Assembly: GCF_002563855.1 (NCBI RefSeq)
Contig: NZ_PDJQ01000001.1
Coordinates: 1,798,001 to 1,862,000, forward strand
Direction of reading: 5' to 3'
From: Tepidiforma thermophila
GTDB lineage: Bacteria > Chloroflexota > Dehalococcoidia > Tepidiformales > Tepidiformaceae
Length of the DNA stretch: 64,000 nt
Shown: positions 1 through 8,970 of the stretch, one piece after another
Numbering within the stretch: the first letter of the stretch is position 1
How the letters are laid out: every line of letters begins with the position of its first letter
Translations under genes and position numbers: made by a program
Notes under the pieces: model-generated
What the model saw: only the letters and a program-made list of their open reading frames with translations
Databases searched by the model: none
What the model was told of the DNA's origin: nothing

Positions 1-21
1 ATTCCCATCCGCGCGGTCCTC

Positions 22-339
22 ATGTCGTCGGAGATTATGAACGGCGGGACCGGGTTCCACCGTCTCGTCTTCAAGGTCGATGGCGGCCGTGCCGGGATGT
101 CGACCGTCACCGTGCTGATCTCACAGGACGCGCACCGGAAGCTCGTCCAGCAGATGACACGTGCGCGGTTCGCACCCGTCGAGAAGGCCACGCTTCTGAA
201 GACCTGGGCACGATGGGAGCTGGCCATGCGGCTCGAGGAGTACGGGATGCTTCCGTCCACGGTAACAATCACCTCTCGCGATATCGACGACTTCGGCGCC
301 TACGCCTGCGACCTCGGCCGCACGTTGCAGGTCGGGTGA
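22..339 (+). CDS. hypothetical protein, possibly 5'-truncated by window edge
   Basis: Encodes about 105 residues that I do not recognise. The first ATG in this frame is at 22, but the frame is open back to base 1, so the true start may lie outside the window. The sequence is soluble and mixed, with no signal peptide, membrane segment or Cys motif. It ends 48 bases before cheX, on the same strand, and could be co-transcribed with it. A chemotaxis or sensing role would be a guess from position only. Confidence 0.55.
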   Translation: MSSEIMNGGTGFHRLVFKVDGGRAGMSTVTVLISQDAHRKLVQQMTRARFAPVEKATLLKTWARWELAMRLEEYGMLPSTVTITSRDIDDFGAYACDLGRTLQVG

Positions 340-387
340 GCGCGGCGGCCGACTGCAACGCCATCCCTCGTCTAACAGGAGGATTCC

Positions 388-909
388 ATGCACGCCCGTA
401 TCACCGTTGCCGAAGCCGCGCAGGCCGCCGCAGAAGCAGGCGACAAAGCGCGCATCGAACTCGTTGCCCCGTTCGTCGAGGCAGCAGCCCGCGTCATCCA
501 GCAGGAGTGCGGCGAAAAGGTGACCCGCGGCCAGCTCCATCGGGTCCGCTCCCCCCAGACGACGAACGACGTCTCCGTGCTCATCGCCATTACGGGCGGG
601 GTTGCAGGACTCGTCATCTATTCGATGACGGAGGCCACCGCGATGCAGTTTGCCTCGCGGATGATCGGTGAACAGGTTCAGCAATTCGACTCGCTTCCGC
701 AAAGCGCCATTGCTGAGCTGGCGAACATGATTACCGGCCAGGCGAGCATTGCGCTCGAGCGGAACGGGTTCCCGAGCGATATGTCGCCGCCGGTCCTCCT
801 GCTCGGCAAGGGCAGCAGCATTGCAACGCTGAACCTCACTCGCCTGGTCGTGCCGCTCGTCGTTTCGTTCGGCGAGTTCACCATCGACATCGCCATTAAG
901 GAAGTCTGA
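388..909 (+). CDS. cheX: CheX-like chemotaxis phosphatase
   Basis: Predicted CheC/CheX/FliY-family protein of 173 residues, which dephosphorylates the response regulator CheY-P. The family signature is visible near residues 106-134: a Ser, then Glu110 and Asn113 as the E-x2-N catalytic pair in SAIAELANMITG, followed about 20 residues later by a Pro-rich strand (MSPPVLLLG). One such motif, as in CheX, rather than two as in CheC. The N-terminal 40 residues are an Ala-rich helix. Start ATG 388 is preceded by a good AGGAGG site. No other chemotaxis gene lies in the window, so it may act on a stand-alone response regulator. Confidence 0.82.
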   Translation: MHARITVAEAAQAAAEAGDKARIELVAPFVEAAARVIQQECGEKVTRGQLHRVRSPQTTNDVSVLIAITGGVAGLVIYSMTEATAMQFASRMIGEQVQQFDSLPQSAIAELANMITGQASIALERNGFPSDMSPPVLLLGKGSSIATLNLTRLVVPLVVSFGEFTIDIAIKEV

Positions 910-951
910 GCCCGGCTGGAGCGTTGGATGCCCGGGCGGTAGCATCGCCCT

Positions 952-1191
952 GTGACCAGCGATCGCCCGCGCCGCCGACGCCGGATTGATGTCCCTGCCG
1001 CCTCGCTGCCCCGTCCGACCCCAGTCCGGGCAGCCCCTCAGGCGGCCCCAAGTCGGCGTGCACCGGTCGGTCGACCGCTCCATCATGTGAACCGCGATTA
1101 CGGCTACGTGCGGCGGGACCTGCTCGGCATCCTCGTTGTCGGGCTCATCAGCTTCGGCTTCATCGGCGCGATGAGCTTCGTCGTCCGGTAG
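952..1191 (+). CDS. small single-pass membrane protein
   Basis: A 79-residue protein starting at GTG 952. The first 50 residues are Arg/Pro-rich (DRPRRRRRID and similar), and one hydrophobic segment lies at the C-terminus (LLGILVVGLISFGFIGAMSF). This predicts a tail-anchored or C-in membrane protein with a basic cytoplasmic head. It lies between cheX and the convergent DnaJ-domain gene, whose stop is 11 bases away. No family is recognised, and the ribosome-binding site is not obvious. Confidence 0.55.
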   Translation: MTSDRPRRRRRIDVPAASLPRPTPVRAAPQAAPSRRAPVGRPLHHVNRDYGYVRRDLLGILVVGLISFGFIGAMSFVVR

Positions 1192-1202
1192 CGGCCCCCC
1201 AT

Positions 1203-1943
1203 TCAGCGCAGGTTCATATAGGCCAGGTAGGCGCCAATTCCCGCAGGGAGCACCCCGTACAGCCAAACCTGCGGAACCAGCAGCGCCATCACGCCCCAGG
1301 CGATGACAATGCCGGCGATAGCGAAGGCAACGACCGCGGGGCCCCGCTTCCGTCCGGTGGCAACCTCGAGCACCCGTGTGAAGGCATACCCCAGCCCAGC
1401 GCCGACGAAGATCGCAAAGAATCCGAACGTAAACGGCAGGAGAATGAGGCCCCAGGCGAGCCCCATCACAACTCCGCCGATGAGCGAGGCCGCTGCCGCC
1501 CGAACCATCCCGCCAGCAGTGAGCGTGTAAATCGGGTTCCTGGCGATCCGGGCGCAATCCCGGCAACGCGCGCCGACGGGCGTCTGCACAAGGCAGCGGG
1601 GGCAGATGGGGGTTCCGCAGCGGCTGCAGCGCAGGGCAGTTTCGACCCCGGGATCGCGCGGGCACACGACAACCGTGCCCGGCGGCGGCGCGTCGGCGAC
1701 CACGGTCGCCGCAGGGGCGCCGCGGCGGCCGGCGTCGTACTCGGCCCGCCTCCGGGGGTCTCCCAGGACAGCCCACGCCGCATCGAGTTCGCGGCGCCGC
1801 TCGCGGATTCTCGGGTCGGGGTCCGCACCGTACCGAGCCGAGAGGCTCCGATAGGCCGCCTCGATGACCTCCTGGCTGGCGTTCGGCGAAACCTCGAGCA
1901 CCTCATACAGGTCGCGCTCAGGCGGAGACTCCTGTGCCGGCAT
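1203..1943 (-). CDS. J-domain and B-box-type zinc-finger membrane protein
   Basis: A 246-residue protein in three parts. The N-terminal J-like domain (residues ~10-70: RDLYEVLEVSPNASQEVIEAAY) lacks a clean HPD motif, the usual site being SARYGADPDP, so it may not stimulate DnaK. A zinc-finger segment follows at ~95-125, with Cys pairs in CSRCGTPICPRCLVQTP and CRDCA. Three or four membrane segments fill residues ~135-240. I chose ATG 1943 (MPAQESPP) because the next upstream start would run into hisS. Hsp40-like adaptor proteins of this architecture are common in Chloroflexota and Actinobacteria. The function is unknown. Confidence 0.75.
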   Translation of the reverse strand: MPAQESPPERDLYEVLEVSPNASQEVIEAAYRSLSARYGADPDPRIRERRRELDAAWAVLGDPRRRAEYDAGRRGAPAATVVADAPPPGTVVVCPRDPGVETALRCSRCGTPICPRCLVQTPVGARCRDCARIARNPIYTLTAGGMVRAAAASLIGGVVMGLAWGLILLPFTFGFFAIFVGAGLGYAFTRVLEVATGRKRGPAVVAFAIAGIVIAWGVMALLVPQVWLYGVLPAGIGAYLAYMNLR

Positions 1944-1989
1944 TCGATGATCGTAGCCGCTGGAACGTAAAGGGGAACGGAACCAGGGG

Positions 1990-3264
1990 CTACCCGCGCA
2001 GGCGGCGGGCAACCTCTGCGGGCGCGGCTGCGAGCGGCTGCGGCTCCTGCTCGCCCTCACCCGCGAGCGGCTTCAGCAGCACGACCCCATTCGCCAGCTC
2101 ATCTTCGCCGAGGATGAGGGCAATCCGGGCGCCGGCCGCGTTCGCCGACCGCAACTGCGCCTTAAACGACCGGTCGCCCTCGCCGACCACCGTTGCCACC
2201 CCGAGGTCGCGCAGTGCCGTCGCCAGCTGGATTGCCGCGGTCGCGGTGCCCTCGCCCCGGTGCACGATGAACGCCTCGGCTGCGGGGGATGGCTCGAAGG
2301 TAATGCCGTTCTTCTGCATCTCGAGGATGATGCGCTCAATGCCTGTCCCAAAGCCGATGCCCGGCGTCGGCGGGCCGCCGAGCAGCTCGACCAGCCCATC
2401 GTAGCGGCCCCCGCCGCCGATGGTCCCCTGTGCCCGCTCGTCGTCGTCGGGCACCACTTCAAAGACGGTGCGGTTGTAGTAGTCCAGCCCGCGGACCAGC
2501 AGCGGGTCGACCAGGAACTTCACGTTTGCCGCCCTCAGCGCGGCCATCACGGCCTCGTGGTGCTCGCGGGCCGCGGGGCTGAGCCGGTCGATAAGCTTGG
2601 GAGCGCCCTCCTTGAACGGGAGGTCGCGTTCATCCTTGCTGTCGAGCAGGCGGAGCGGGTTGCGCTCGAATCGCCGCTGGCTGTCCTCGGAAAGGCTCGC
2701 GAGGTGGGGCCGGTAATACTCCTTCAGGTCACGAATGTAGGCGCGCCGGGGTTCGAGGTCATCGAGCGAACCGAGGCGCACGGTAATGTTCCGGATTCCG
2801 AGCATGCCGTACAGCCGCCAGAGCATCGTGATGACCTCAGCATCGACGAGCGGGTCGCTGGAGCCCAGCACCTCGCTATCAAACTGCGTGTGCTGGCGGT
2901 AGCGGCCCTTCTGCGGCCGGTCGTACCGGAACATCGGGTGGGTGGTGTAAAGGCGCACGGGCTGCGGCCAGCTTGCCATTCCGTGCTCGAGGTAGGCGCG
3001 GACGATTGCCGGGGTTCCCTCCGGTGTCAGGGCAAGGCGGTCGCCGCCCCGGTCTTCGAAGACGTACATCTCCTTTTCGACGATGTCGGTCGAGTCGCCG
3101 CTCCCCTTCTCGAAAACGCGCGCATCTTCGAATACGGGGGTATCGATGCGCTGGAAGCCGTGGAGCCGGGTGACTTCGCGGACCGCATCAAGGACGGCCT
3201 GCCAGTAGGGCTGCATCGCGGGCAGGACGTCCTGCGTGCCGCGGGGAGCCTGGAATCGGGTCAT
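1990..3264 (-). CDS. hisS: histidyl-tRNA synthetase
   Basis: Class II aminoacyl-tRNA synthetase of 424 residues that charges tRNA-His in the cytoplasm. The N-terminus carries PRGTQDVLP (motif 1 region), followed by RYDRPQKGRYRQHTQFDSE (motif 2), the histidine-specific loops RGLDYYNRTVFEVV and GGGGRYDGL, and motif 3 GIGFGTGIERI. A C-terminal anticodon-binding domain covers ~325-424. ATG 3264 gives the usual N-terminus; longer in-frame extensions are unsupported. It is divergent from rel, with 76 bases between starts. Confidence 0.96.
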   Translation of the reverse strand: MTRFQAPRGTQDVLPAMQPYWQAVLDAVREVTRLHGFQRIDTPVFEDARVFEKGSGDSTDIVEKEMYVFEDRGGDRLALTPEGTPAIVRAYLEHGMASWPQPVRLYTTHPMFRYDRPQKGRYRQHTQFDSEVLGSSDPLVDAEVITMLWRLYGMLGIRNITVRLGSLDDLEPRRAYIRDLKEYYRPHLASLSEDSQRRFERNPLRLLDSKDERDLPFKEGAPKLIDRLSPAAREHHEAVMAALRAANVKFLVDPLLVRGLDYYNRTVFEVVPDDDERAQGTIGGGGRYDGLVELLGGPPTPGIGFGTGIERIILEMQKNGITFEPSPAAEAFIVHRGEGTATAAIQLATALRDLGVATVVGEGDRSFKAQLRSANAAGARIALILGEDELANGVVLLKPLAGEGEQEPQPLAAAPAEVARRLRG

Positions 3265-3340
3265 GGGATGTCCTGACGTGGGGCGCTGAATGCATGCTAG
3301 GATAAGAAGAAGGTTTCCCCCGGCAAAGAGGCTGCTGCCA

Positions 3341-5605
3341 ATGTCCGTCAGCCAAGGAGAGCCCGCCGTAGCCAGCGTCACGATTGACGCCCTGCTGGAG
3401 CGCGCGGGCAAGTACCTCCCGGCTGAGCGCCTCGACATCATCCGCGACGCCTTCGAATTTGCAGCCCGCCATCATGAAGGGCAGTTCCGGAAGACCGGCG
3501 ACCCCTACATAACGCACCCGGTCGCAGTCGCCGAACTCGTCGCCAACCTCGAACTCGATCACCTCGCTATCGCAGCTGCCCTCCTGCACGATGTCCAGGA
3601 GGACTGCGGCGTTCGGAACGAGGAAATTGCGGAACGGTTCGGGCCGCGCGTCGCGAAGCTCGTCGACGCCCTGACCAAGCTCGACAAGCTCCCGATGAAC
3701 GTTGCCGAGCTCGATCCCATGCGGGGGACAACGCAGGCCCAAAACCTGCGCAAGATGTTCCTCGCCATGGCTGAGGACCTAAGCGTCGTCCTCATCAAGC
3801 TGTGCGACCGCCTGCACAACATGCGGACGCTCTGGGCGTTTCCGCCCGAAAAGCAGCGGCGCATCGCCCTCGAAACGCAGGAGATTTTCGCGCCGCTCGC
3901 GAGCCGGCTCGGCGTCTGGCAGATTAAGTGGGAGCTCGAAGATCTTGCCTTCCGCTACCTGGAGCCCGAGAAGTACCGGGAGATTGCGGAGCTGCTCGCT
4001 TCGAAGCGCGTCACCCGCGAGCGGGTCATCGCGGAAGCCTCAGCCATCCTGAAGGAGCACCTCGAAGCGGCCGGCATCAAGGCGGAGGTCACCGGGCGGG
4101 CGAAGCATATCTACAGCATCTACCAGAAGATGCGCCGCTACTCGGCCCAGTCGAAGAGCTTCGACCAGATCTACGACCTCCTGGCCATGCGGGTCTTCGT
4201 CGATACCGTCTCCGAGTGTTACCACGCCCTGGGCGTGATCCACGCCCTCTGGCGGCCCATTCCCGGACAGTTCGACGACTACATCGGGAACCCGAAGGAC
4301 TCGATGTACCAGTCGCTCCACACCACCGTAGTGGGGCCAGGCGGCCGGCCGCTCGAGATCCAGATTCGGACCTGGGAGATGCACCGGGTTGCCGAATACG
4401 GCGTCGCCGCCCACTGGCGGTATAAGGAGGGCGGGAGGCAGGCAGGCCGCGACGAGGAGCGTATCGCCTGGCTGCGGCAACTCATCGAATGGCAGCGCGA
4501 CCTGGCCGGCGCCGACGAATTTGTGGAATCGGTCAAAACCGACATCTTTCACGACCAGGTGTTCGTGTACACGCCGAAGGGCGATGTGCTGGACCTCCCG
4601 GCCGGGGCAACCCCTCTGGACTTTGCCTATCGCATCCACACCGACCTCGGGCACCAGACGGTAGGCGCGAAGGTGAATGGCCGAATGGTGCCGCTCAACT
4701 CACCGCTGAAAACCGGCGACGTCGTCGAAATTCTGCGGAGCCGGACCAGCAAGGGGCCCTCTCGCGACTGGCTCAATCAAAATCTCGGCTACATCCGCAC
4801 GGCCCACTCGCGGGAGAAGATCCGGCAGTGGTTCCGGAAACAGGAGCGGGCCGAGAACATCGAGCGCGGCCGGGAGATGCTCGAGAAAGAGCTCAAACGG
4901 CTTGGTTGGGACGTTTCGGAGCGGCAGGAACAGCTCTTATCTCTTTTCAACTACACCAGCTGGGAAGACTTCCTCGCAGCGATCGGCTACGGGGGCATCA
5001 GCACCAACAGCATCGCCCGCAAGGTCGCGGCCGTCATCGAGCGGGAGGAGGCGGAGGCAGAGACCCCGCCTGAGCTCCCGCAGAAGCAGGAACCGGCCAA
5101 GCTCGGAGGCCCCGGAATGCGCGTCCTTGGGGTGGGCAACCTGCTCACCACCATGGCCCGCTGCTGCAATCCGGTCCCGGGCGACCAGATCATCGGGTAT
5201 GTCACCCGCTCCCGAGGCGTCAGTGTCCACCGGGCCGACTGTCTCAATGTCCTCAACGAAGCCGAACGCGAACGGATCGTCGAGGTCGAGTGGGGCACAG
5301 TTACCCGGACCTACCCGGTGTCGGTGCGGATAGAGGCGTGGGACCGGGTCGGCCTCCTCCGGGACATCACGACGGTCGTGACCGACGAGAAGGTCAACAT
5401 GGTCGGTGTTCGAACCATCGAGAACGGCGACGGCTCGGTCACCATCACGACCACACTCGAAACCACTGGCATCGAACAGCTTTCGCGACTGCTGTCGCGG
5501 ATTGAAATTATCCGCGGCGTGCGGTCCGTTGAGCGGGTGCAGGAGCGGCGGCGAAAACCGCTGCCCGACGAGCAGACCGTCCCGCTGCGTCGGACGGCGC
5601 CCTGA
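3341..5605 (+). CDS. rel: bifunctional (p)ppGpp synthetase/hydrolase (RSH)
   Basis: Long RelA/SpoT homologue of 754 residues that makes and degrades the alarmone (p)ppGpp in the stringent response. The hydrolase HD domain is intact (H59 in YITHP; H83-D84 in ALLHDVQEDC). The synthetase domain follows, with YQSLHTTVVGP and EIQIRTWEMHRVAEYGVAAH. A TGS domain is at ~410-470 (VYTPKGDVLDLPAGATPLDF), then a helical region, a zinc/CC segment (ARCCNPVPGD) and a C-terminal ACT domain. Intact HD residues support a bifunctional enzyme. ATG 3341 is used; a longer in-frame start at 3290 is unlikely. Confidence 0.95.
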   Translation: MSVSQGEPAVASVTIDALLERAGKYLPAERLDIIRDAFEFAARHHEGQFRKTGDPYITHPVAVAELVANLELDHLAIAAALLHDVQEDCGVRNEEIAERFGPRVAKLVDALTKLDKLPMNVAELDPMRGTTQAQNLRKMFLAMAEDLSVVLIKLCDRLHNMRTLWAFPPEKQRRIALETQEIFAPLASRLGVWQIKWELEDLAFRYLEPEKYREIAELLASKRVTRERVIAEASAILKEHLEAAGIKAEVTGRAKHIYSIYQKMRRYSAQSKSFDQIYDLLAMRVFVDTVSECYHALGVIHALWRPIPGQFDDYIGNPKDSMYQSLHTTVVGPGGRPLEIQIRTWEMHRVAEYGVAAHWRYKEGGRQAGRDEERIAWLRQLIEWQRDLAGADEFVESVKTDIFHDQVFVYTPKGDVLDLPAGATPLDFAYRIHTDLGHQTVGAKVNGRMVPLNSPLKTGDVVEILRSRTSKGPSRDWLNQNLGYIRTAHSREKIRQWFRKQERAENIERGREMLEKELKRLGWDVSERQEQLLSLFNYTSWEDFLAAIGYGGISTNSIARKVAAVIEREEAEAETPPELPQKQEPAKLGGPGMRVLGVGNLLTTMARCCNPVPGDQIIGYVTRSRGVSVHRADCLNVLNEAERERIVEVEWGTVTRTYPVSVRIEAWDRVGLLRDITTVVTDEKVNMVGVRTIENGDGSVTITTTLETTGIEQLSRLLSRIEIIRGVRSVERVQERRRKPLPDEQTVPLRRTAP

Positions 5606-5606
5606 T

Positions 5607-5819
5607 TCAGGCTGCGCGACCTCGACCGACGGCGTATCGGGTCCTGGACGTCCTGGCTGAAGCCCTTTTCTTGCAGGCTACGGTGGGGCGACTGGTGCCT
5701 CCCACCCCAACATGAGGACGGCGTTCGCCCCATGCCTCGGCCATCATCGAGGCCGCGATGGCGAGCGCGCTGCCGACCAGGATGAGGTCGACAAGGATGG
5801 TGAGGGCGGGATTGACCAT
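5607..5819 (-). CDS. small membrane protein behind an SOS-like promoter
   Basis: A tentative 70-residue protein starting at ATG 5819. It has one hydrophobic segment at residues ~3-25 (PALTILVDLILVGSALAIAA) and a strongly basic tail (CKKRASARTSRTRYAVGRGR). An in-frame ATG at 5867 lies inside the predicted operator/promoter, so I prefer 5819; its ribosome-binding site is weak. It lies between the ends of rel and comM. Evidence is a clear TM helix plus a strong promoter-like sequence immediately upstream. Small single-pass proteins under LexA control inhibit division in several bacteria; that parallel is inference only. Confidence 0.4.
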   Translation of the reverse strand: MVNPALTILVDLILVGSALAIAASMMAEAWGERRPHVGVGGTSRPTVACKKRASARTSRTRYAVGRGRAA

Positions 5820-5850
5820 GATGCGCACATCCGTTCGAAAGCTGGTCGGC

Positions 5851-5892
5851 AGCGTAGACGAACACATGTACTACTGTCAACACATATGTTCG
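5851..5892 (-). promoter_or_regulatory. promoter with inverted-repeat operator resembling a Gram-positive LexA box
   Basis: On the minus strand a perfect -35 TTGACA (5880-5875) is followed by 18 bases and TACGCT (5856-5851). It sits inside a dyad whose arms, CGAACACATGT (5859-5869) and ACATATGTTCG (5882-5892), pair at 10 of 11 positions. Each arm reads like a degraded CGAAC-N4-GTTCG box, e.g. GTAC-ATGT-GTTC on the minus strand has one mismatch to GAAC-N4-GTTC. The patch is AT-rich against its surroundings. It would control the small membrane protein downstream. Confidence 0.5.
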
Positions 5893-5958
5893 AAAGTCGT
5901 CACGGCCTGTCGCCCTCGCCTCCAAATCCCTTGGTTCCGGGTGTTGCGCCCGGCCTGG

Positions 5959-7488
5959 TCAGTCCATCCGCGCCCGATACTGGATGCTCTCGGCCATGTG
6001 CGCCGCCGTGATTGTCGGGGAACCGGCGAGGTCGGCAATCGTCCGCGCCACCTTCAGGACCCGGTGGAATGCCCGGGCCGACAGGTTCAGCCGCTCGACG
6101 GCACGCTTCACCAGGTCGGCAGCGGCTGGCTCCATCTCCGACTGGGCGAAATCCCGCACCTGGGCCGCCGTCATTTCGCCGTTGGTGGCGGTCCGCGTTC
6201 CGGCAAAACGCCGCGCCTGGACCTGCCGCGCCGCGGTCACCCGTTCGCGCACCGCAGCTGAAGGCTCTCCACGCGTGGCGGCGCTCAGTTTCTCGAACGG
6301 CACCCGCGGGACATCGACGAAGAGGTCGATCCGGTCCATCAGCGGGCCGCTCAGCCGGCGCTGGTAGCGGCTCACCACGGTTGGCGGGCAGGTGCAGGCA
6401 CGCTCGGGGTCGCCAAGGTAGCCGCACGGGCACGGATTCAGGGCAGCGCACAGCATGAAGCTCGCAGGGAAGGTCACCGCCTGCTTTGCCCGGGCGATGG
6501 TGACCGTTTTGTCTTCGAGCGGCTGGCGCAGCATTTCGAGCACGTGCGGGTCGAACTCGAGCAGCTCGTCGAGGAAGAGCACGCCGCGGTGGGCGAGGGT
6601 GATTTCGCCCGGGCGGGGGATCGACCCCCCGCCGATCAGCCCGGCGTTCGAGATAGTGTGGTGTGGCGCACGGAACGGCCTGGCGGTCACGAGCCCAGTG
6701 CCTGGACTCAGCAGTCCCGCGACGCTGTAGATGCGCGTCACCTCCATCGCTTCGCCGGTAGTCAGCGGCGGGAGGATCCCGGGGACGGCCCGGGCAAGCA
6801 GCGTCTTCCCGCTGCCCGGAGGACCCTTCATGACGACGTTGTGGCCACCAGCTGCCGCAACCTCGAGCGCCCGCTTGACATGCTCCTGCCCAACGATGTC
6901 GGCAAAGTCGGTTGCGACCCAGGCCGGGTCATCGATGGCAGCCGGGGGCGGGGCCGTGCACACCGGCAACGGTACGGTTCCGTTCAGGTGAGCGACGACG
7001 CTCGCGAGCGAATCCACGGGATACACAGTGAGGCCGCTGACCAACGCCGCCTCAGCGCCATTGGCGGCGGGGACGAATGCCCGGCGGACCCCATGCGCGG
7101 CCGCCGTCATCGCCATGGGGAGCACGCCGCGGACGGGGCGTACGTCGCCGGTGAGCGCCAGCTCGCCGATGAAGACGGCGTCGGTTACGGTGCCTTCAAC
7201 CTGGCCGGAGGCGAGCAGGATGCCGATGGCAATGGGGAGGTCATAGGCGGGCCCCTCCTTGCGAAGGTCCGCCGGTGCGAGATTGACGGTGATGCGATTG
7301 TTGGCCGGCCAGGCGAGCCCGCTGTTCCGGATAGCGGCCCGGACCCGTTCGCGCGACTCCTGGACCGCGGTGTCCGGCAGCCCGACGACGGTCACTGCCG
7401 GGAGCTGGGCGCGCGTAATGTCAATCTCGACCTGGACGAGCTCGCCTTCGAGCCCGACGACCGCACAGCTCAGGACGCGGGCGAGCAT
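5959..7488 (-). CDS. comM: ComM/YifB family AAA+ ATPase (Mg chelatase-like)
   Basis: Full-length 509-residue member of the YifB/ComM family. ComM is a hexameric helicase that promotes branch migration during integration of transformed DNA. The N-terminal ChlI/Lon-type fold (residues 1-165; VTVVGLPDTAVQESRERVRAA) precedes the AAA+ core: Walker A GPPGSGKT at 222-229, then Walker B GVLFLDELLEF. A Cys cluster (NPCPCGYLGDPERACTCPP) is typical of the family. The C-terminal Mg_chelatase_C domain ends with RILKVARTIADLAG-like sequence. The start at 7488 gives the conserved MLARVLSCAVVGLEG. The gene is monocistronic in appearance. Confidence 0.93.
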   Translation of the reverse strand: MLARVLSCAVVGLEGELVQVEIDITRAQLPAVTVVGLPDTAVQESRERVRAAIRNSGLAWPANNRITVNLAPADLRKEGPAYDLPIAIGILLASGQVEGTVTDAVFIGELALTGDVRPVRGVLPMAMTAAAHGVRRAFVPAANGAEAALVSGLTVYPVDSLASVVAHLNGTVPLPVCTAPPPAAIDDPAWVATDFADIVGQEHVKRALEVAAAGGHNVVMKGPPGSGKTLLARAVPGILPPLTTGEAMEVTRIYSVAGLLSPGTGLVTARPFRAPHHTISNAGLIGGGSIPRPGEITLAHRGVLFLDELLEFDPHVLEMLRQPLEDKTVTIARAKQAVTFPASFMLCAALNPCPCGYLGDPERACTCPPTVVSRYQRRLSGPLMDRIDLFVDVPRVPFEKLSAATRGEPSAAVRERVTAARQVQARRFAGTRTATNGEMTAAQVRDFAQSEMEPAAADLVKRAVERLNLSARAFHRVLKVARTIADLAGSPTITAAHMAESIQYRARMD

Positions 7489-7527
7489 CGGCGGATTGTA
7501 GGCCCCTGATTCGCCGTGTGGTCAACC

Positions 7528-7546
7528 CCCCGGGCTCTCCCCGGGG
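7528..7546 (-). terminator. GC hairpin after the hydrolase gene
   Basis: CCCCGGG (7528-7534) and CCCGGGG (7540-7546) form a 7-bp stem with a 5-base loop between the 3' end of the minus-strand hydrolase and the comM start. There is no T tract, so it could stabilise mRNA rather than terminate it. Confidence 0.3.
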
Positions 7547-7643
7547 TCGCGAGGGCGGCCGGTTCGTGGGCACCCACTTGCGGGGGACGGCTTGTTTCTG
7601 CCCAGGCTACCAGCGGCGGCCGCTACGGCCCCTGGCCGCTGCT

Positions 7644-8930
7644 TCATGGTTCTCCGATGCGCTCCTCGATCCACGGCACGATGAGGTCAATGAGGCGCTC
7701 GCGCGGGTCAGCCTGCCCGCGGCCCTCTTCGCCGACCGGGTTGAGATAGTGGTCGGCCCACTCGAGCGTGACGAGGGCTTTGTCCGTGGCGCCCGACTTT
7801 TCGAAGATCTCCCGCTGTTCGGAAGGGAAAATGTCGCAATCGCCGTCTGCGAACACAATGAGGGTCGGGATCTTCACGTGGGCGATAGTCTCGGGCAGGT
7901 CGGCCTGCGAGCTGGTGCCGCTCCAGGTGCTGAGCCATCCCCGCGGCGTCATCACGCGCGCAAGTCCGCCGTACCCGTAGTTGCCGATAATGGGGTCGCC
8001 GGGGGAAAAGATGCTCCCGAGGGGTCGCCGGCTCGGGTCGATGGATGGGTCGAGGTACGCGGGGTTCGCCAGCGTCCGGTAGATGACCATGTAGCGGCCG
8101 AGTCGGGCACGCCGCACAATCAGGCTGCGCGTGGCCGCGGGAAGTGCCGCGTAGCGGTCGGAACGCAGTTCGCCGCGGAAGTAAGCATGCTCGGCGAGGT
8201 ACTCGCGCGCGATGGCGTCGAGGCGCAGGCTGCGCTCGCGCTGCTGCTTGCGGTATTCCGCCAGCCATGTGGGGTCGTAGCTGCTCGGTTCGGGAAAGGG
8301 CCGGTACCCGTTGTCGGGGTTGTACATGTCCCAGCGAGGGTCGTAGCTCGCAGGGTCGGACTCGTTGGTGACGCTGGGGTCAAGCACGTTGAGCATGAAC
8401 CGGCCCTCGCCGAGGTGCGCGGCGACGGCGATGTACAGGTCGCCGGGCGGCATCTGCTCGGACGCCAGGTCAATTGGTTCTCCCGAGGGTGTCGACGACA
8501 GGCGCGCTGCGGACGGGCGCGATGCCTGCGACTGGTAAAAGGCGAGGAGCGACCCGCCCCCGGAGTTCCCGAGCAGGACGACCCGCTCAAAGCCCTGCCC
8601 GCGAAGCCAGCGCATCCCCGCAGCGATATCGAGCAGGATGCGCTCGTGGACCATGTCAGTGTCGTTGTTCAGGTAGCGGCTGTTCTGGCCGAACACCGCA
8701 TAGCCCCGCGCAGTCAGCCCCGGTACAACGTAGTGACGGGTGAACTCCCCGCGCGGATGCATCAGGTAGACGACCGTGCGCGGGTCGCGGTCGGGCGGGC
8801 GGTAGAGGATGCCGAACGTCTGCGCGGTATCGCTGGCTTCGAGGTAGACGACGTCGCGGCGAATGCGCGGGTCCAGCGCGGTGAAGGCGAATGGAAGGCG
8901 GCGTCCACGCGCTTCGAGGGGCTGGGTCAT
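7644..8930 (-). CDS. alpha/beta hydrolase
   Basis: A 428-residue cytoplasmic protein with an alpha/beta-hydrolase core. The nucleophile elbow is GNSGGG (VVLLGNSGGGSLLAFY), an Asp in FADGDCDIFP fits the acid position, and the His is in EWADHYLNP near the C-terminus. The oxyanion region is VVYLMHPRGEFTRHYV. Between core strands lies a large lid of about 150 residues rich in Tyr and Arg. ATG 8930 (MTQPLEARG) seems a better start than the one three codons upstream. The substrate cannot be told; similar proteins occur next to aromatic- or ester-degradation genes, none of which are here. Confidence 0.78.
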   Translation of the reverse strand: MTQPLEARGRRLPFAFTALDPRIRRDVVYLEASDTAQTFGILYRPPDRDPRTVVYLMHPRGEFTRHYVVPGLTARGYAVFGQNSRYLNNDTDMVHERILLDIAAGMRWLRGQGFERVVLLGNSGGGSLLAFYQSQASRPSAARLSSTPSGEPIDLASEQMPPGDLYIAVAAHLGEGRFMLNVLDPSVTNESDPASYDPRWDMYNPDNGYRPFPEPSSYDPTWLAEYRKQQRERSLRLDAIAREYLAEHAYFRGELRSDRYAALPAATRSLIVRRARLGRYMVIYRTLANPAYLDPSIDPSRRPLGSIFSPGDPIIGNYGYGGLARVMTPRGWLSTWSGTSSQADLPETIAHVKIPTLIVFADGDCDIFPSEQREIFEKSGATDKALVTLEWADHYLNPVGEEGRGQADPRERLIDLIVPWIEERIGEP

Positions 8931-8970
8931 GCGCCGCATCCTACCGGAGCGGCCCGCGAGGCAGCTACCC

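Noticed and set aside
5859-5892. CarH-type operator at the small membrane gene
   Set aside because: One 11-mer (TGTTGACAGTA) fits but the neighbouring ones do not; the site is a palindrome rather than direct repeats.
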